Positions 43,209 through 52,033 of a DNA stretch of 64,000 bases are shown here, piece after piece. The notes below the pieces were generated by a model. The model worked only from the letters and a program-made list of their open reading frames with translations. It searched no databases and had not been told where the DNA came from. Each line of letters starts with the position of its first letter. Position 1 is the first letter of the stretch. Source of the stretch: an uncultured Oscillospiraceae bacterium (lineage in GTDB: Bacteria; Bacillota; Clostridia; Oscillospirales; Ruminococcaceae); assembly GCA_900546885.1 (NCBI GenBank), contig UREN01000002.1:1-64000 (forward strand). The letters run 5' to 3'. Position numbers and translations under genes: made by a program.

Positions 43209-43792
43209 ACCGCCATGCCGGGGCAAACGGCGTTTTGCTGCTGGCAGCCCTTTCTGCCGGGCTGCTGTTTGACCCAATGGGCATTTTGCGCATGGCTTTG
43301 GCGGCAAGCGTGATGCACGAGGCCGGGCACGTCCTTGCCTACGTGCTGTGCACACACAACATGCCCAGGCTGGCGCCGTCGCTGGGCGGGGTAAGCCTGT
43401 GCATGGACAGAATGCTTGCGCGCAGGCAGGAGCTTGCCGTAGTGTGCGCCGGCCCGCTGGTAAATTTGATTTGCGCAGCGGGATTGTTTTGGGCGGCATG
43501 GCAAAAAGCCAGCTATGGCGTCTATTTTTTTGCCGCGGTGCACCTGTGCATGGGCCTGTATAACTGCCTGCCGTTCGGCGTGCTGGATGGTGCGCGCCTG
43601 CTGGCCCTGATGGTGCCGGCGCAGGGGCTGCCTGCCCTGGCGCGCATACAGCACGCCCTGCTGGAGGCGTTTTTTCTGCTGGCGGGTTTGGCGGCGCTGC
43701 TGGCGCCACTGCCTTTTCAGGCGCGCTGTGCGGCGGCGCTGGCACCATGTTACCTTTTGGCACAGCAGCTGCCTGGCAAGCGGGCAGAGTAA
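43205..43792 (+). CDS. SpoIVFB-like M50 site-2 protease
   Basis: 195-residue membrane protein with HEAGH (VMHEAGHVLAYVLC) and a second motif NCLPFGVLDGARLLAL, the two zinc-binding halves of M50 proteases. It lacks a PDZ domain, unlike the RseP at 17165. Small size, about five helices and pairing with an M23-domain protein support a SpoIVFB-type role in activating the late mother-cell sigma factor. No CBS domain is present, although Bacillus SpoIVFB has one at its C-terminus. Confidence 0.75.
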   Translation: MNRHAGANGVLLLAALSAGLLFDPMGILRMALAASVMHEAGHVLAYVLCTHNMPRLAPSLGGVSLCMDRMLARRQELAVVCAGPLVNLICAAGLFWAAWQKASYGVYFFAAVHLCMGLYNCLPFGVLDGARLLALMVPAQGLPALARIQHALLEAFFLLAGLAALLAPLPFQARCAAALAPCYLLAQQLPGKRAE

Positions 43793-43837
43793 GGCGCGGC
43801 GTTTAAATTTTCCATTTTGGTGCAGCGTTGTGTGCGG

Positions 43838-43866
43838 TTGCATGATTTGCAGTATCCTGCTATAAT
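43838..43866 (+). promoter_or_regulatory. Promoter of the radical SAM gene pair
   Basis: TTGCAT (43838-43843), 17 bp spacer, TATAAT (43861-43866). The leader carries a perfect hairpin GCCCGCAAAG/CTTTGCGGGC at 43889-43912, just before the ribosome binding site. Confidence 0.8.
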
Positions 43867-43940
43867 AATCACGATTTTCCGCTGATTTGCCCGCAAAGAT
43901 GCGCTTTGCGGGCCGCGGGTGCTGGGAAGAGGTTGCAGGA

Positions 43941-45788
43941 ATGCCAGATTTGAATGAATTGAGACAAGCCCTTTTGAAGGTGCAAAAACCTGCGCGCTAC
44001 ACCGGCGGGGAGCCGGGCTGCGTGTACAAAGACAAAAAGGATGTGCAGCTGCGGTTTGCGTTCTGTTTTCCGGACACCTATGAGGTGGGTATGTCCTTTT
44101 TGGGGATGAAGATTTTATACGAGATTTTGAACGACCGCAAAGAGTTTTGGTGCGAGCGCGTTTTCATGCCGTGGGTGGACATGAAAGCAGAGATGGAACG
44201 CCAGAACATTCCTTTGTATGCGCTGGAAAGCAAAGACCCTCTTTCAGAATTTGATGTGGTGGGCTTTACACTGCAGTACGAGCTTTCCTACACCAATATC
44301 CTTGCCATGCTGCAGCTTGGCGGCATTCCGCTTCTGGCCAGCCAGCGAGGGGAAGACGCACCCTTTGTGGTGGCGGGCGGCCCCTGTGCCTGCAACGCCG
44401 AGCCCCTGGCCGATTTCTTCGATTTGTTTATGCTGGGCGAGGGGGAAGTGCAGCTTCCAGATGTGTGTGACACCATCCTGGAAGGGCGCAGAGCCGGGCT
44501 TTGCAAGCATGACATTCTGGTGAAGCTGGCGCAGATACCGGGCGTGTATGTGCCAAAGCTGTATGAGGTATCATATCTCCCGGATGGACGGGTGGAAAAA
44601 GTTACCCCGCGCTGCGGCGCACCCGCTGTAGTGACAAAGGCTATTCTGCCCGATATGAACGCGCAGCCGCTTCCGCGCAACTTTGTGGTGCCCATGATTG
44701 GTGCTGTGCATGACCGTGCACAAATTGAAGTGCTGCGCGGATGTGTGCGCGGGTGCCGTTTTTGCCAGGCCGGTTTTTTGTACCGGCCCATGCGCCAGCG
44801 GGACGCAGGCATGCTCAGTGAAGCGGGCCGCGTATTGTGCGAGAACACCGGCTATGACGAAATTTCGCTTACCAGCCTTTCCACCAGTGACCACGGCCAG
44901 CTGGAAGAACTGCTGGACGATATGCTGGAATGGACGGGCAAAGAGCATGTGAGCATGTCGCTGCCCAGCCTGCGCATTGATAACTTTTCACAGTCTCTGG
45001 TGGAAAAAACCTCTCGCGTGCGCAAAAGCGGCCTTACCTTTGCGCCGGAGGCCGGCACACAGCGCCTGCGGGATGTTATCAATAAGAATGTCACCATGGA
45101 AGAGATAGAAAAAACCTGCACTCTTGCCTTTGATGCGGGCTATACTTCGGTGAAGCTGTATTTTATGATGGGTCTGCCCACCGAGACGCTGGAGGATATT
45201 GAGGGCATTGCCCAGACGGCACAGCGCGTGGTGGAGCTGTTTTACCAGAACCCGAACCGACCAAAAGGCAAAAGCGTGCAGGTGTCCATCAGTGTGGCAT
45301 GCTTTGTGCCAAAGCCGCACACACCGTTCGAGTTTGTGCCGCAGGACACGCAGGAGGCCCTGCAAAAGAAGCAGCAGCACCTTTTGCACAGTGTAAAAAG
45401 CAGAAAGATCAGCGTCAGCTACCACGACAGCCGCACCAGTTTTCTGGAGGCGGTGTTCGCCAAAGGGGACAGACGGCTTGGCGCCGTGCTGCTGGAGGCA
45501 TTCCGCCGCGGCTGCTATTTCGACAGCTGGGAAGAGCATTTCCATTTTGACACATGGATGCAGGTGTTTCGCGATATGGGGGTAGACCCCGCCTTTTATG
45601 CCAACCGCGCGCTTGGCTTTGACGAGACGCTGCCCTGGGACCATCTGGATTACGGCGTCACCAAACAGTATCTCATCCGCGAGTACGAAAAGGCGATGCA
45701 GGCGCGCACCACACAGCCGTGCAACCGCGCGTGTGCGGGCTGCGGCGCAAATAACCTGTTGGGGAGGGCTTGCTTTGACTACCGTTAG
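43941..45788 (+). CDS. Radical SAM protein (TIGR03960-like)
   Basis: 615 residues. An N-terminal B12-binding-like domain (FPDTYEVGMSFLGMKILYEILNDR) and the radical SAM domain with the cluster motif RGCVRGCRFCQAG, then FAPEAGTQRLRDVINKNVT and KLYFMMGLPTETLEDI. The family is always found with a DUF2344 partner, as here, and the function is not established to my knowledge. The C-terminal CNRACAGCGANNL may bind another cluster. The ATG at 43941 has GGAAGAGG upstream. Confidence 0.9.
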   Translation: MPDLNELRQALLKVQKPARYTGGEPGCVYKDKKDVQLRFAFCFPDTYEVGMSFLGMKILYEILNDRKEFWCERVFMPWVDMKAEMERQNIPLYALESKDPLSEFDVVGFTLQYELSYTNILAMLQLGGIPLLASQRGEDAPFVVAGGPCACNAEPLADFFDLFMLGEGEVQLPDVCDTILEGRRAGLCKHDILVKLAQIPGVYVPKLYEVSYLPDGRVEKVTPRCGAPAVVTKAILPDMNAQPLPRNFVVPMIGAVHDRAQIEVLRGCVRGCRFCQAGFLYRPMRQRDAGMLSEAGRVLCENTGYDEISLTSLSTSDHGQLEELLDDMLEWTGKEHVSMSLPSLRIDNFSQSLVEKTSRVRKSGLTFAPEAGTQRLRDVINKNVTMEEIEKTCTLAFDAGYTSVKLYFMMGLPTETLEDIEGIAQTAQRVVELFYQNPNRPKGKSVQVSISVACFVPKPHTPFEFVPQDTQEALQKKQQHLLHSVKSRKISVSYHDSRTSFLEAVFAKGDRRLGAVLLEAFRRGCYFDSWEEHFHFDTWMQVFRDMGVDPAFYANRALGFDETLPWDHLDYGVTKQYLIREYEKAMQARTTQPCNRACAGCGANNLLGRACFDYR

Positions 45789-46434
45789 GGTGTGGTTTAC
45801 CAAAACTGGTGAAGCGGCATATATCTCTCTGCTGGACCTTCAGCGCGTGATGCAGCGCGCGCTGAAGCGCGCAAGGCTGCCCGTATGGTATACACAGGGC
45901 TTTAACCCTCATATCTATATGACGTTTGCCGCCCCGCTTGCTCTTGGCCAGGAGAGCCTGGTGGAATCGCTGGATTGCAAGATGGAGCCTCTTCCGGAAA
46001 ATTGGCAACAGGCGTGCGCGGCCCTGCAGGCGTGCCTGCCTGCGGGCATATGCGCTGTAAAGATAGAGCCGGCAGGGATGGACCCCTCTGAAATTGCCAG
46101 CGCCGTATATGAGGTGCGTTACCCTGTTCAAATGCGGCAGGATGTGCTGCGTGCCGTGCAGGCATATAACACCGTTCCACAGGCCCTGGCAGAGAAGAAG
46201 GGCAAAAAGGGGAAAATAAAACAGATAGACCTGAAACAGTATCTTCCGGCTTTGGAAGTGCAGGAAAAGGACGGCGCAGTGTTTTTTTCGGTGCAGCTGC
46301 CGGCCGGGAACACACTTACTGTGAACCCTGCCCTGCTGCTGGATTTTTTGGAAAACGAGGCCGGCCTGCCGTTGGGCGCCCCGCGCATTCTGCGTGTGGC
46401 CCTGAAAACACAGAGCAATGAAAATTTCTGTTGA
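45775..46434 (+). CDS. DUF2344 protein, radical SAM partner
   Basis: 219 residues. The start TTRVWF-like VRVWFTKTGEAAYISLLDLQRVMQRALKRARLPVWYTQGFNPHIYMTFAAPLALG is diagnostic of DUF2344 (TIGR03936). TTG at 45775, with GGGGAGGG seven nt upstream, overlaps the preceding gene. Often an RNase G gene follows this pair in Clostridia; here rplS follows instead. Confidence 0.88.
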   Translation: MTTVRVWFTKTGEAAYISLLDLQRVMQRALKRARLPVWYTQGFNPHIYMTFAAPLALGQESLVESLDCKMEPLPENWQQACAALQACLPAGICAVKIEPAGMDPSEIASAVYEVRYPVQMRQDVLRAVQAYNTVPQALAEKKGKKGKIKQIDLKQYLPALEVQEKDGAVFFSVQLPAGNTLTVNPALLLDFLENEAGLPLGAPRILRVALKTQSNENFC

Positions 46435-46440
46435 TTTTCC

Positions 46441-46469
46441 TTGCATTGCATACTCTTTTGTGGTATTAT
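46441..46469 (+). promoter_or_regulatory. rplS promoter
   Basis: TTGCAT (46441-46446), 17 bp spacer, TATTAT (46464-46469) with an extended TG. The untranslated leader of about 105 nt has a small hairpin CCGCTGT/ACAGCGG at about 46485-46500. It may be an L19 autoregulatory leader, which I could not match by eye. Confidence 0.75.
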
Positions 46470-46584
46470 ATTTTAGCGTTATGCCGCTGTGCCAACAGCG
46501 GGGTTAATGTATCATCATTAAACGGACAGTCCTCTGCCGGTGTGCCGGGTATGAATGTCTCTCAAAACATGGAGGAAATGAAAA

Positions 46585-46926
46585 ATGGACGCAATGAAAC
46601 TGATGACCGAGGGCATGCTCAAAGAGAACCGGCCCGTGTTTAATGTGGGCGACACCGTGCGTGTGTCTGTGCGCATCAAAGAGGGCGAGCGCGAGCGTAT
46701 CCAGGCCTTTGAGGGCACTGTGATTGCGAAGCGCCACGGCGGCATCCAAGAGACGTTTACCGTTCGCCGTTCTTCCTACGGCGTGGGTGTAGAGCGTGTG
46801 TTCCCCGTGAACTCCCCGTTTGTGGAAAAGGTGGAAGTGGTGCGCAAGGGCAAGGTGCGCCGCGCCAAACTGTTCTACCTGCGCAACCGCACGGGCAAGG
46901 CTGCCAAGGTCAAAGAGCAGCTGTGA
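46585..46926 (+). CDS. rplS: Ribosomal protein L19
   Basis: 113 residues, the standard size. [44 protein letters not shown] and [35 protein letters not shown] are the family's core. It sits at the 30S-50S interface. GGAGG precedes the ATG. Its usual partners rpsP, rimM and trmD are not upstream here. Confidence 0.98.
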   Translation: MDAMKLMTEGMLKENRPVFNVGDTVRVSVRIKEGERERIQAFEGTVIAKRHGGIQETFTVRRSSYGVGVERVFPVNSPFVEKVEVVRKGKVRRAKLFYLRNRTGKAAKVKEQL

Positions 46927-46944
46927 TTTGTGGCTATCGAAAGA

Positions 46945-46976
46945 AAGGGAGAATGGTTGCATTCTCCCTTTTTTCC
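46945..46976 (+). terminator. Terminator after rplS
   Basis: AAGGGAGAATG/CATTCTCCCTT with a GTTG loop and a T-rich tail. lepB starts 30 nt later, so its expression may rely on read-through. Confidence 0.85.
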
Positions 46977-47006
46977 GTATTCTGCTGAAAGGAGGCGCAC
47001 GGGCAA

Positions 47007-47546
47007 ATGGATGACGGGCATAAAAAGCATAACCCCGAATGGTTCGAGTGGTACGACGCTGCGGTGTTTGGCCTTGCTGTTATTGTGCTTTGCTTTACAT
47101 TTGTGGTGCGCATTGTCACAGTGGATGGCCATTCTATGGAGCCAACGCTGTCTTCCGGCCAGCGCGTGGCCGTGCAAAGCGCATTCTACCGCCCGCAGCG
47201 CGGCGATGTGGTGGTGGTGGATTCTTACTCCCGTTACGGCGATATGCTGGTGAAGCGTGTGGTTGGGGTTGGCGGCGATGTCATTGACATTGATTTTGAG
47301 TCAGGCATTGTGTACCGGAACGGTGAAGCGCTGGAAGAACCCTATGTGCTGGGCCCCACTACGCTCTCTTACGATATTCAGTTCCCCATAACGGTGCCGC
47401 AGGGCAGTGTGTTCCTGCTGGGGGACAACCGCAACGGCTCCAAGGACAGCCGTTCCAGCGAGATTGGCTGCATTGACGAGCGGGACCTTTTGGGCAAGGT
47501 GCTTTGGCGGCTGACGCCACTTTCTAAAATTGGGAAGGTAACATGA
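47007..47546 (+). CDS. lepB: Signal peptidase I
   Basis: 179 residues; membrane-anchored Ser/Lys protease that removes Sec signal peptides. One N-terminal helix (AAVFGLAVIVLCFTFVVRIVTV), the serine in VDGHSMEPTLSSGQ, the lysine in DMLVKRVVGVGGDVI, and VFLLGDNRNGSKDSRS. AAAGGAGG lies 11 nt before the ATG. It overlaps rbgA by ATGA. Confidence 0.95.
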   Translation: MDDGHKKHNPEWFEWYDAAVFGLAVIVLCFTFVVRIVTVDGHSMEPTLSSGQRVAVQSAFYRPQRGDVVVVDSYSRYGDMLVKRVVGVGGDVIDIDFESGIVYRNGEALEEPYVLGPTTLSYDIQFPITVPQGSVFLLGDNRNGSKDSRSSEIGCIDERDLLGKVLWRLTPLSKIGKVT

Positions 47547-48418
47547 GCGAAAATATCAACCACAGGCAAATTCAGTGGTTCCCGGGCCATATGGCCCGCA
47601 CCCTGCGCCTGATTTCGGAAAACAGAAAAAATGTGGACGTGGTGCTGCAGCTTCTGGACGCGCGCATCCCGCGTTCCAGCCTGAATCCGGAGCTGGAAAA
47701 GGCTACACAGGGCAAACCGCATTTGTACCTGCTGAATAAGGCAGACCTTGCGGATGAAGCTGTCACCGCGCGCTGGAGGGCATATTTCAAGGCCCGGGGC
47801 GCGGGGTGCCTTGCACTCTCCAGCAAACAGCGCACCGGCATGCAGGGGGTAAAAGCGGCTATCTCGGCCGAGCTTGCCGCACTTTTGGAAAAACGGGCCC
47901 AGCGCGGCATGGCCGGCGCGCGTACGCGTGTGATGGTGGTTGGCATCCCCAATGTGGGGAAGTCTACTTTCATCAACAGCTTTACGGGCAGCGCCCGTGC
48001 CAAAGCGGCAGATAAACCCGGTGTGACGCGCGGCAAGCAGTGGATCAGCGCCGGGGCGTACGATTTGCTGGATATGCCGGGCGTTTTATGGAAAAAGTTT
48101 GAATCGGACGAGGTGGCGGCAAACCTTGCGTTCATTGGCGCCATCCGCGATGAGATATTGGATATTGAAACGCTTGCCATGAACCTGCTGGCACAGCTGC
48201 AGCGCATGTACCCGCAGCGCCTGGCACAGCGTTACCGCCTGGAAGAGAGCGACATGGCGCTGGACGCATACGATTTGCTGTGCGCAGTGGGCAGAAAGCG
48301 CGGCATGCTGATGAGCGGCGGCGCGGTGAACACCGAGCGCGCGGCCATTATGCTGGTGGATGAATTCCGCGCAAGCAAACTGGGGCGCATTTCGCTGGAA
48401 AGGCCGGAAGAAGGATGA
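47543..48418 (+). CDS. rbgA: Ribosome biogenesis GTPase RbgA (YlqF)
   Basis: 291 residues; circularly permuted GTPase needed for late 50S assembly. The G4 motif NKAD comes first, then G1 GIPNVGKSTFIN, G2/G3 KPGVTRGKQ and DMPGVLW. The N-terminal QWFPGHMARTLR is diagnostic. It overlaps rnhB by ATGA, the order known from Bacillus. Confidence 0.96.
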   Translation: MSENINHRQIQWFPGHMARTLRLISENRKNVDVVLQLLDARIPRSSLNPELEKATQGKPHLYLLNKADLADEAVTARWRAYFKARGAGCLALSSKQRTGMQGVKAAISAELAALLEKRAQRGMAGARTRVMVVGIPNVGKSTFINSFTGSARAKAADKPGVTRGKQWISAGAYDLLDMPGVLWKKFESDEVAANLAFIGAIRDEILDIETLAMNLLAQLQRMYPQRLAQRYRLEESDMALDAYDLLCAVGRKRGMLMSGGAVNTERAAIMLVDEFRASKLGRISLERPEEG

Positions 48419-49020
48419 ACGAGGCACTGTTTGCATATGATGAAGCGGTGCGCACGGAATGCGGCGTTCTGTGCGGTGTGGATGAGGCCGGGCGCGGCCC
48501 GCTGTGCGGGCCCGTGTGCGCCGGGGCGGTTATTTTGCGTGCAGGCGACGTCATCGAGGGCGTGAACGATTCCAAAAAACTTTCAGAAAAAAAGCGCGAG
48601 GCGCTGTTTGACGTGATTTGCGCGCGCGCCGTGTGCTGGAACGTGGCGCTGGTGGGGCCGGAGGTCATTGATGAAATCAATATTTTAAACGCCGCCATGC
48701 TGGCTATGAAGCAGGCGGTAGAGGGCCTTGCACAGCGCCCGGGGCTTGTGCTGGTGGATGGAAACCGGTGCCCGAAGCTGGAAGTGCCGGTGAGAAGCGT
48801 GGTGAAGGGCGACGCGGCCAGCGCAAGCATTGCAGCAGCGTCTATTCTTGCCAAGGTGACAAGGGACCGGTATATGAGGCAGTTGGCGCAGGAATACCCT
48901 CAGTATGAGCTGGACGTGCACAAGGGTTACCCCACAAAGCGCCATTACGAACTGCTGGATCAATACGGCATCCAGCCTTTTTACCGCAAAAGTTTCCTGA
49001 AAAAACGGGGCTATGTGTAA
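48415..49020 (+). CDS. rnhB: Ribonuclease HII
   Basis: 201 residues; cleaves RNA and single ribonucleotides in DNA. The catalytic DEAGRGPLCGPVCAGAV, NDSKKLSEKKRE, and SIAAASILAKVTRDRYM with HKGYPTKRHYE are all present. It overlaps both neighbours (ATGA with rbgA, TAATG with yraN). Confidence 0.97.
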   Translation: MNEALFAYDEAVRTECGVLCGVDEAGRGPLCGPVCAGAVILRAGDVIEGVNDSKKLSEKKREALFDVICARAVCWNVALVGPEVIDEINILNAAMLAMKQAVEGLAQRPGLVLVDGNRCPKLEVPVRSVVKGDAASASIAAASILAKVTRDRYMRQLAQEYPQYELDVHKGYPTKRHYELLDQYGIQPFYRKSFLKKRGYV

Positions 49021-49373
49021 TGGACAAAAAAGAGCTGGGCCGGAAAGGGGAAGCGCTGGCCAGGCGGCACTATGAAGAACACGGATATCATGTGCTGGCG
49101 ATGAATTACCGCACCCGGCTGGGTGAGGTCGATGTAATTGCGCAGAGGGGCAGCCTTTACGTTTTTTGCGAAGTAAAAGCGCGAAGCGGCGGCCCATATG
49201 CCCCGCGGGAAGCGGTGACCCCCGCAAAACAGCGGCGGCTGATGCTGGCGGCCCAGCACTATGTGGCCACCCAGCTGGGCCGGGAAGTGGAGATGCGCTT
49301 TGATGTGGCGGAAGTGATATGGCAGGGCGGGAAATTTTGGTTCCGCTGTATCGAAGATGCGTTTTCATGTTGA
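49020..49373 (+). CDS. yraN: UPF0102 family YraN-like nuclease-fold protein
   Basis: 117 residues with the PD-(D/E)xK-like core GRKGEALARRHYEEHGYHVLAMNYRTRLGEVDVIAQRGSLYVFCEVKARS. Function is not settled; neighbours in many genomes are rnhB and rbgA as here, suggesting nucleic acid maintenance. It starts at the last base of the rnhB stop (TAATG). Confidence 0.94.
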   Translation: MDKKELGRKGEALARRHYEEHGYHVLAMNYRTRLGEVDVIAQRGSLYVFCEVKARSGGPYAPREAVTPAKQRRLMLAAQHYVATQLGREVEMRFDVAEVIWQGGKFWFRCIEDAFSC

Positions 49374-49389
49374 GAAAGGGGCGGCACGG

Positions 49390-50319
49390 ATGGATTTTTT
49401 TGACCTTCACTGCGATACCCTGACGCGCCTTGTGCAGACGGGAGAACAGCTTGCAGACACAGAAAGCTGTCATGTCAGCCTGAAAAAGGCCTCTGCCTTT
49501 GGCCGGTGGGCCCAGGTATATGCCTGTTTTGTGCCCGACAACCAAAATGGCAAAGGGGCGTTTGCCTGTTATGAACGCCAGCGGGATGCCTTTTTGGGCC
49601 AAATGGCGCGCTGGGCAGGCCAGGTGCAGCCCTGTGCAGACGGCCCGGCGCTGGCCGCCGCCTTTGCAGGCGGGCGGCGGGCAGCTATCCTTAGTGTAGA
49701 GAATGGCTCGGCATTAGAGGGCAACCTGTCCCGGCTGGAGGTTTTTCACCGCGATGGCGTCCGCTTTTTGACGCTCACCTGGTTCGGGGAAAACGAGCTT
49801 GGGTTTGGCAGCCTTGCCGGTGGAAAACTGAAGCCCTTTGGGCGTGAAGTGGTGAAAAAGCTGCCGGAATATGGCATTGTGCCGGATATCTCCCATCTTT
49901 CCGATGAGGGAGTGGCTGAGGTGTTCGCATTGACTGATGGCCCGCTGGTGGCCACGCATTCCAATGTGCGCAGCCAGAACGGCCACTGCCGTAACCTTAC
50001 AAACGCCCAAATACGGGAAATATCTGCCCGCGGCGGCCTGATTGGGCTGAACCTGTGCAGGGCGTTCCTCTCGGAAAATGCCGCCAGTGCCAATGTGGAC
50101 GATATTCGCCGCCATATGGACGCCTTTTTCGAGCTTGGCGCGCAGGACGCCCTGTGCTTTGGAACAGATTTTGACGGCGCGCAGGTGCCGCAGGATATTG
50201 GTGATATTTCCGGCGTGCCCGCGCTGTACGAGGCCCTTTTGAAGCACTATAGCCAGGCACTGCTGGACAATGTGTTTTTTGAAAATGCCGCACGCTTTTT
50301 TACACGCATGTGGCCATAG
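49390..50319 (+). CDS. M19 (renal-type) zinc dipeptidase
   Basis: 309 residues, no signal peptide. DLHCDTLTRLV (first zinc ligands), SVENGSALEG, FLTLTWFGENELGFG, IVPDISHLSDEGV, VATHSNVRSQNGHCRNLTNAQIREI and FGTDFDG all match membrane-dipeptidase family proteins. It would cut dipeptides, possibly including D-amino-acid-containing ones. ATG 49390 has GAAAGGGG upstream. It is followed 18 nt later by thrC. Confidence 0.9.
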   Translation: MDFFDLHCDTLTRLVQTGEQLADTESCHVSLKKASAFGRWAQVYACFVPDNQNGKGAFACYERQRDAFLGQMARWAGQVQPCADGPALAAAFAGGRRAAILSVENGSALEGNLSRLEVFHRDGVRFLTLTWFGENELGFGSLAGGKLKPFGREVVKKLPEYGIVPDISHLSDEGVAEVFALTDGPLVATHSNVRSQNGHCRNLTNAQIREISARGGLIGLNLCRAFLSENAASANVDDIRRHMDAFFELGAQDALCFGTDFDGAQVPQDIGDISGVPALYEALLKHYSQALLDNVFFENAARFFTRMWP

Positions 50320-50337
50320 GAAAAGGGGGAGTTGGAA

Positions 50338-51792
50338 GTGAAATACCGTTCCACGCGCGGCGACGCGCCGCTTGCCAGCGCGGCCGAAGCCATTGTGCGC
50401 GGCATTGCGCCGGACGGCGGGCTGTATGTGCCCTGCGAGGTGCCGCAGCTTTGTGTGCAGGAGGTATATGGCCTCAGCTACGCCCAGGCAGCGGCAAAGG
50501 TGCTTGGCCTGTTTCTGCAGGAATACTCGCCAGATTTCCTGCTCAGCGCTGCGCAGGAAGTGTATGGCCCCGGCTTTTGCGGCAAAGCCGGGCACGTTCA
50601 GAAAGTGGAAGAGGGCCGCTATGTGCTTGAACTGTGGCACGGGCCCACCTGCGCTTTCAAAGACTATGCGCTTCAGTTGATGCCGCGCCTGCTGGTGGAG
50701 GCCAAGCGCATGTTGGGGGATACACGCACCACAGAAATTCTGGTGGCCACCTCTGGCGACACGGGCAAGGCGGCGCTGGCAGGGTTTGCCGGGCTGCCGG
50801 GCATTCAAATAGCGGTATTTTACCCCAGCCATGGCACCAGCGAGATACAACGCCTGCAAATGGCCACACAGGAAGGGGAAAACGTGGCCGTATACGCCAT
50901 TCGCGGCAATTTTGACGATGCGCAGGCGGGCGTGAAGCGCGCCTTTGCCAGTGAAGAGCTGCGCGAATGGATGGCGGCCCACGGGCGGGCGCTCTCCAGC
51001 GCGAACTCCATCAACTGGGGGCGCCTTGTGCCGCAGATTGTCTATTACTTTTACAGCTATGCACAGCTGGTGCAGGCCGGGGAGCTGCGCGACGGCGCAG
51101 AGGTGGATTTCTGTGTCCCAACGGGAAATTTCGGCGATATTCTGGCGGGCTGGTATGCAAAGCAGATGGGCCTGCCGGTGAGGCGGTTGATTTGTGCGTC
51201 AAACCAAAATGACGTGCTGACGCAGTTCCTCTCCACGGGGGTGTACGATGCAAAGCGCCCGTTTTACAAAACTTCCTCGCCGTCAATGGACATTCTGGTT
51301 TCTTCAAACCTGGAACGCCTTTTGTATCATGTGACGCAGGACGCAGGCCAGGTTGCCGGGTGGATGCAGGCGCTGGCGCAGGCGGGCCGCTATGAAGTGC
51401 CGCAGGCCGTGCTGGGCCGCATCCGGCAGGATTTTGCCTGCGCCAGCGCCGATGACGGCGCTGCGGCGCAAACCCTGGGCGATGTATGGCGCCGCACCGG
51501 CTATTTGATGGACCCGCACACCGCCGTGGCCTACCGGGCGGCTTGCCGGAATATGCGCGGCGAGGCGCCATGTGTGGTGCTTAGCACGGCAAGCCCGTAT
51601 AAATTCCCGTCAGCTGTTCTGGCGGCCCTGGGGCAAGCCGTGCCAACGGACGAATTCGAGGCCATGCATGCGCTTGCCTCGCTGACGGGGCTGGCCGCGC
51701 CGCAAAGCCTGGCCGCCCTGCGGGACAAGCCCGTGCGCTTTGAAAGTGTGATAGAAAAGGATGGCGTGGCACGGGCCGCCAGAATGCTGTAA
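50338..51792 (+). CDS. thrC: Threonine synthase
   Basis: 484 residues; PLP enzyme converting O-phosphohomoserine to threonine. YRSTRGDAPLASAAEAIVRGIAPDGGLYVP is the family N-terminus, WHGPTCAFKDYALQLMP holds the PLP lysine, then VATSGDTGKAALAGF, SANSINWGRLVPQIVYYFYSY and VPTGNFGDILAGWYAKQMG. GTG at 50338 is preferred to TTG 50332 because GGGGGAG ends at 50331. No other threonine genes are adjacent. Confidence 0.95.
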   Translation: MKYRSTRGDAPLASAAEAIVRGIAPDGGLYVPCEVPQLCVQEVYGLSYAQAAAKVLGLFLQEYSPDFLLSAAQEVYGPGFCGKAGHVQKVEEGRYVLELWHGPTCAFKDYALQLMPRLLVEAKRMLGDTRTTEILVATSGDTGKAALAGFAGLPGIQIAVFYPSHGTSEIQRLQMATQEGENVAVYAIRGNFDDAQAGVKRAFASEELREWMAAHGRALSSANSINWGRLVPQIVYYFYSYAQLVQAGELRDGAEVDFCVPTGNFGDILAGWYAKQMGLPVRRLICASNQNDVLTQFLSTGVYDAKRPFYKTSSPSMDILVSSNLERLLYHVTQDAGQVAGWMQALAQAGRYEVPQAVLGRIRQDFACASADDGAAAQTLGDVWRRTGYLMDPHTAVAYRAACRNMRGEAPCVVLSTASPYKFPSAVLAALGQAVPTDEFEAMHALASLTGLAAPQSLAALRDKPVRFESVIEKDGVARAARML

Positions 51793-51804
51793 CGTGGAAA
51801 CGCC

Positions 51805-51833
51805 AAAAAGGGCGCCCGCACAAGGGGCGCCCG
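51805..51833 (-). terminator. Terminator of the DUF1540 gene (minus strand)
   Basis: GGGCGCCC arms at 51810-51817 and 51825-51832. On the minus strand a T5 run follows the stem, so it is a good terminator for the minus-strand mini-gene. On the plus strand after thrC the tail is poor. Confidence 0.7.
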
Positions 51834-51852
51834 GAAGCTTTGCAAACCGGTT

Positions 51853-52011
51853 TTACAGTTCTTCAAATGTCTCGCACATGGTTTCTTCGCCAAGCACGGC
51901 CATGCGGTTTTTCACTTTGATGGAATCTGCGGTGCAGCAGCAGTTGCCGTTATTGTGCACACAGTTCTTCACTTCACAGCAAATGCCCTTCAAAACCTTT
52001 TCGTTTTCCAT
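51853..52011 (-). CDS. DUF1540 Cys-rich mini-protein
   Basis: 52 residues read directly from the minus strand: starts MENEKVLKGICCEVKNC, continues with VHNNGNCCCTADSIKV and ends CETFEEL. The Cys spacing with xxADSI is the DUF1540 pattern, which usually binds metal. AAAGGAGG sits 7 nt before the ATG. The gene lies alone between convergent thrC and the divergently transcribed phosphoesterase. Members are common in spore-forming Clostridia; the role is unknown to me. Confidence 0.85.
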   Translation of the reverse strand: MENEKVLKGICCEVKNCVHNNGNCCCTADSIKVKNRMAVLGEETMCETFEEL

Positions 52012-52033
52012 GTTTTCGCCTCCTTTGTGGTGT

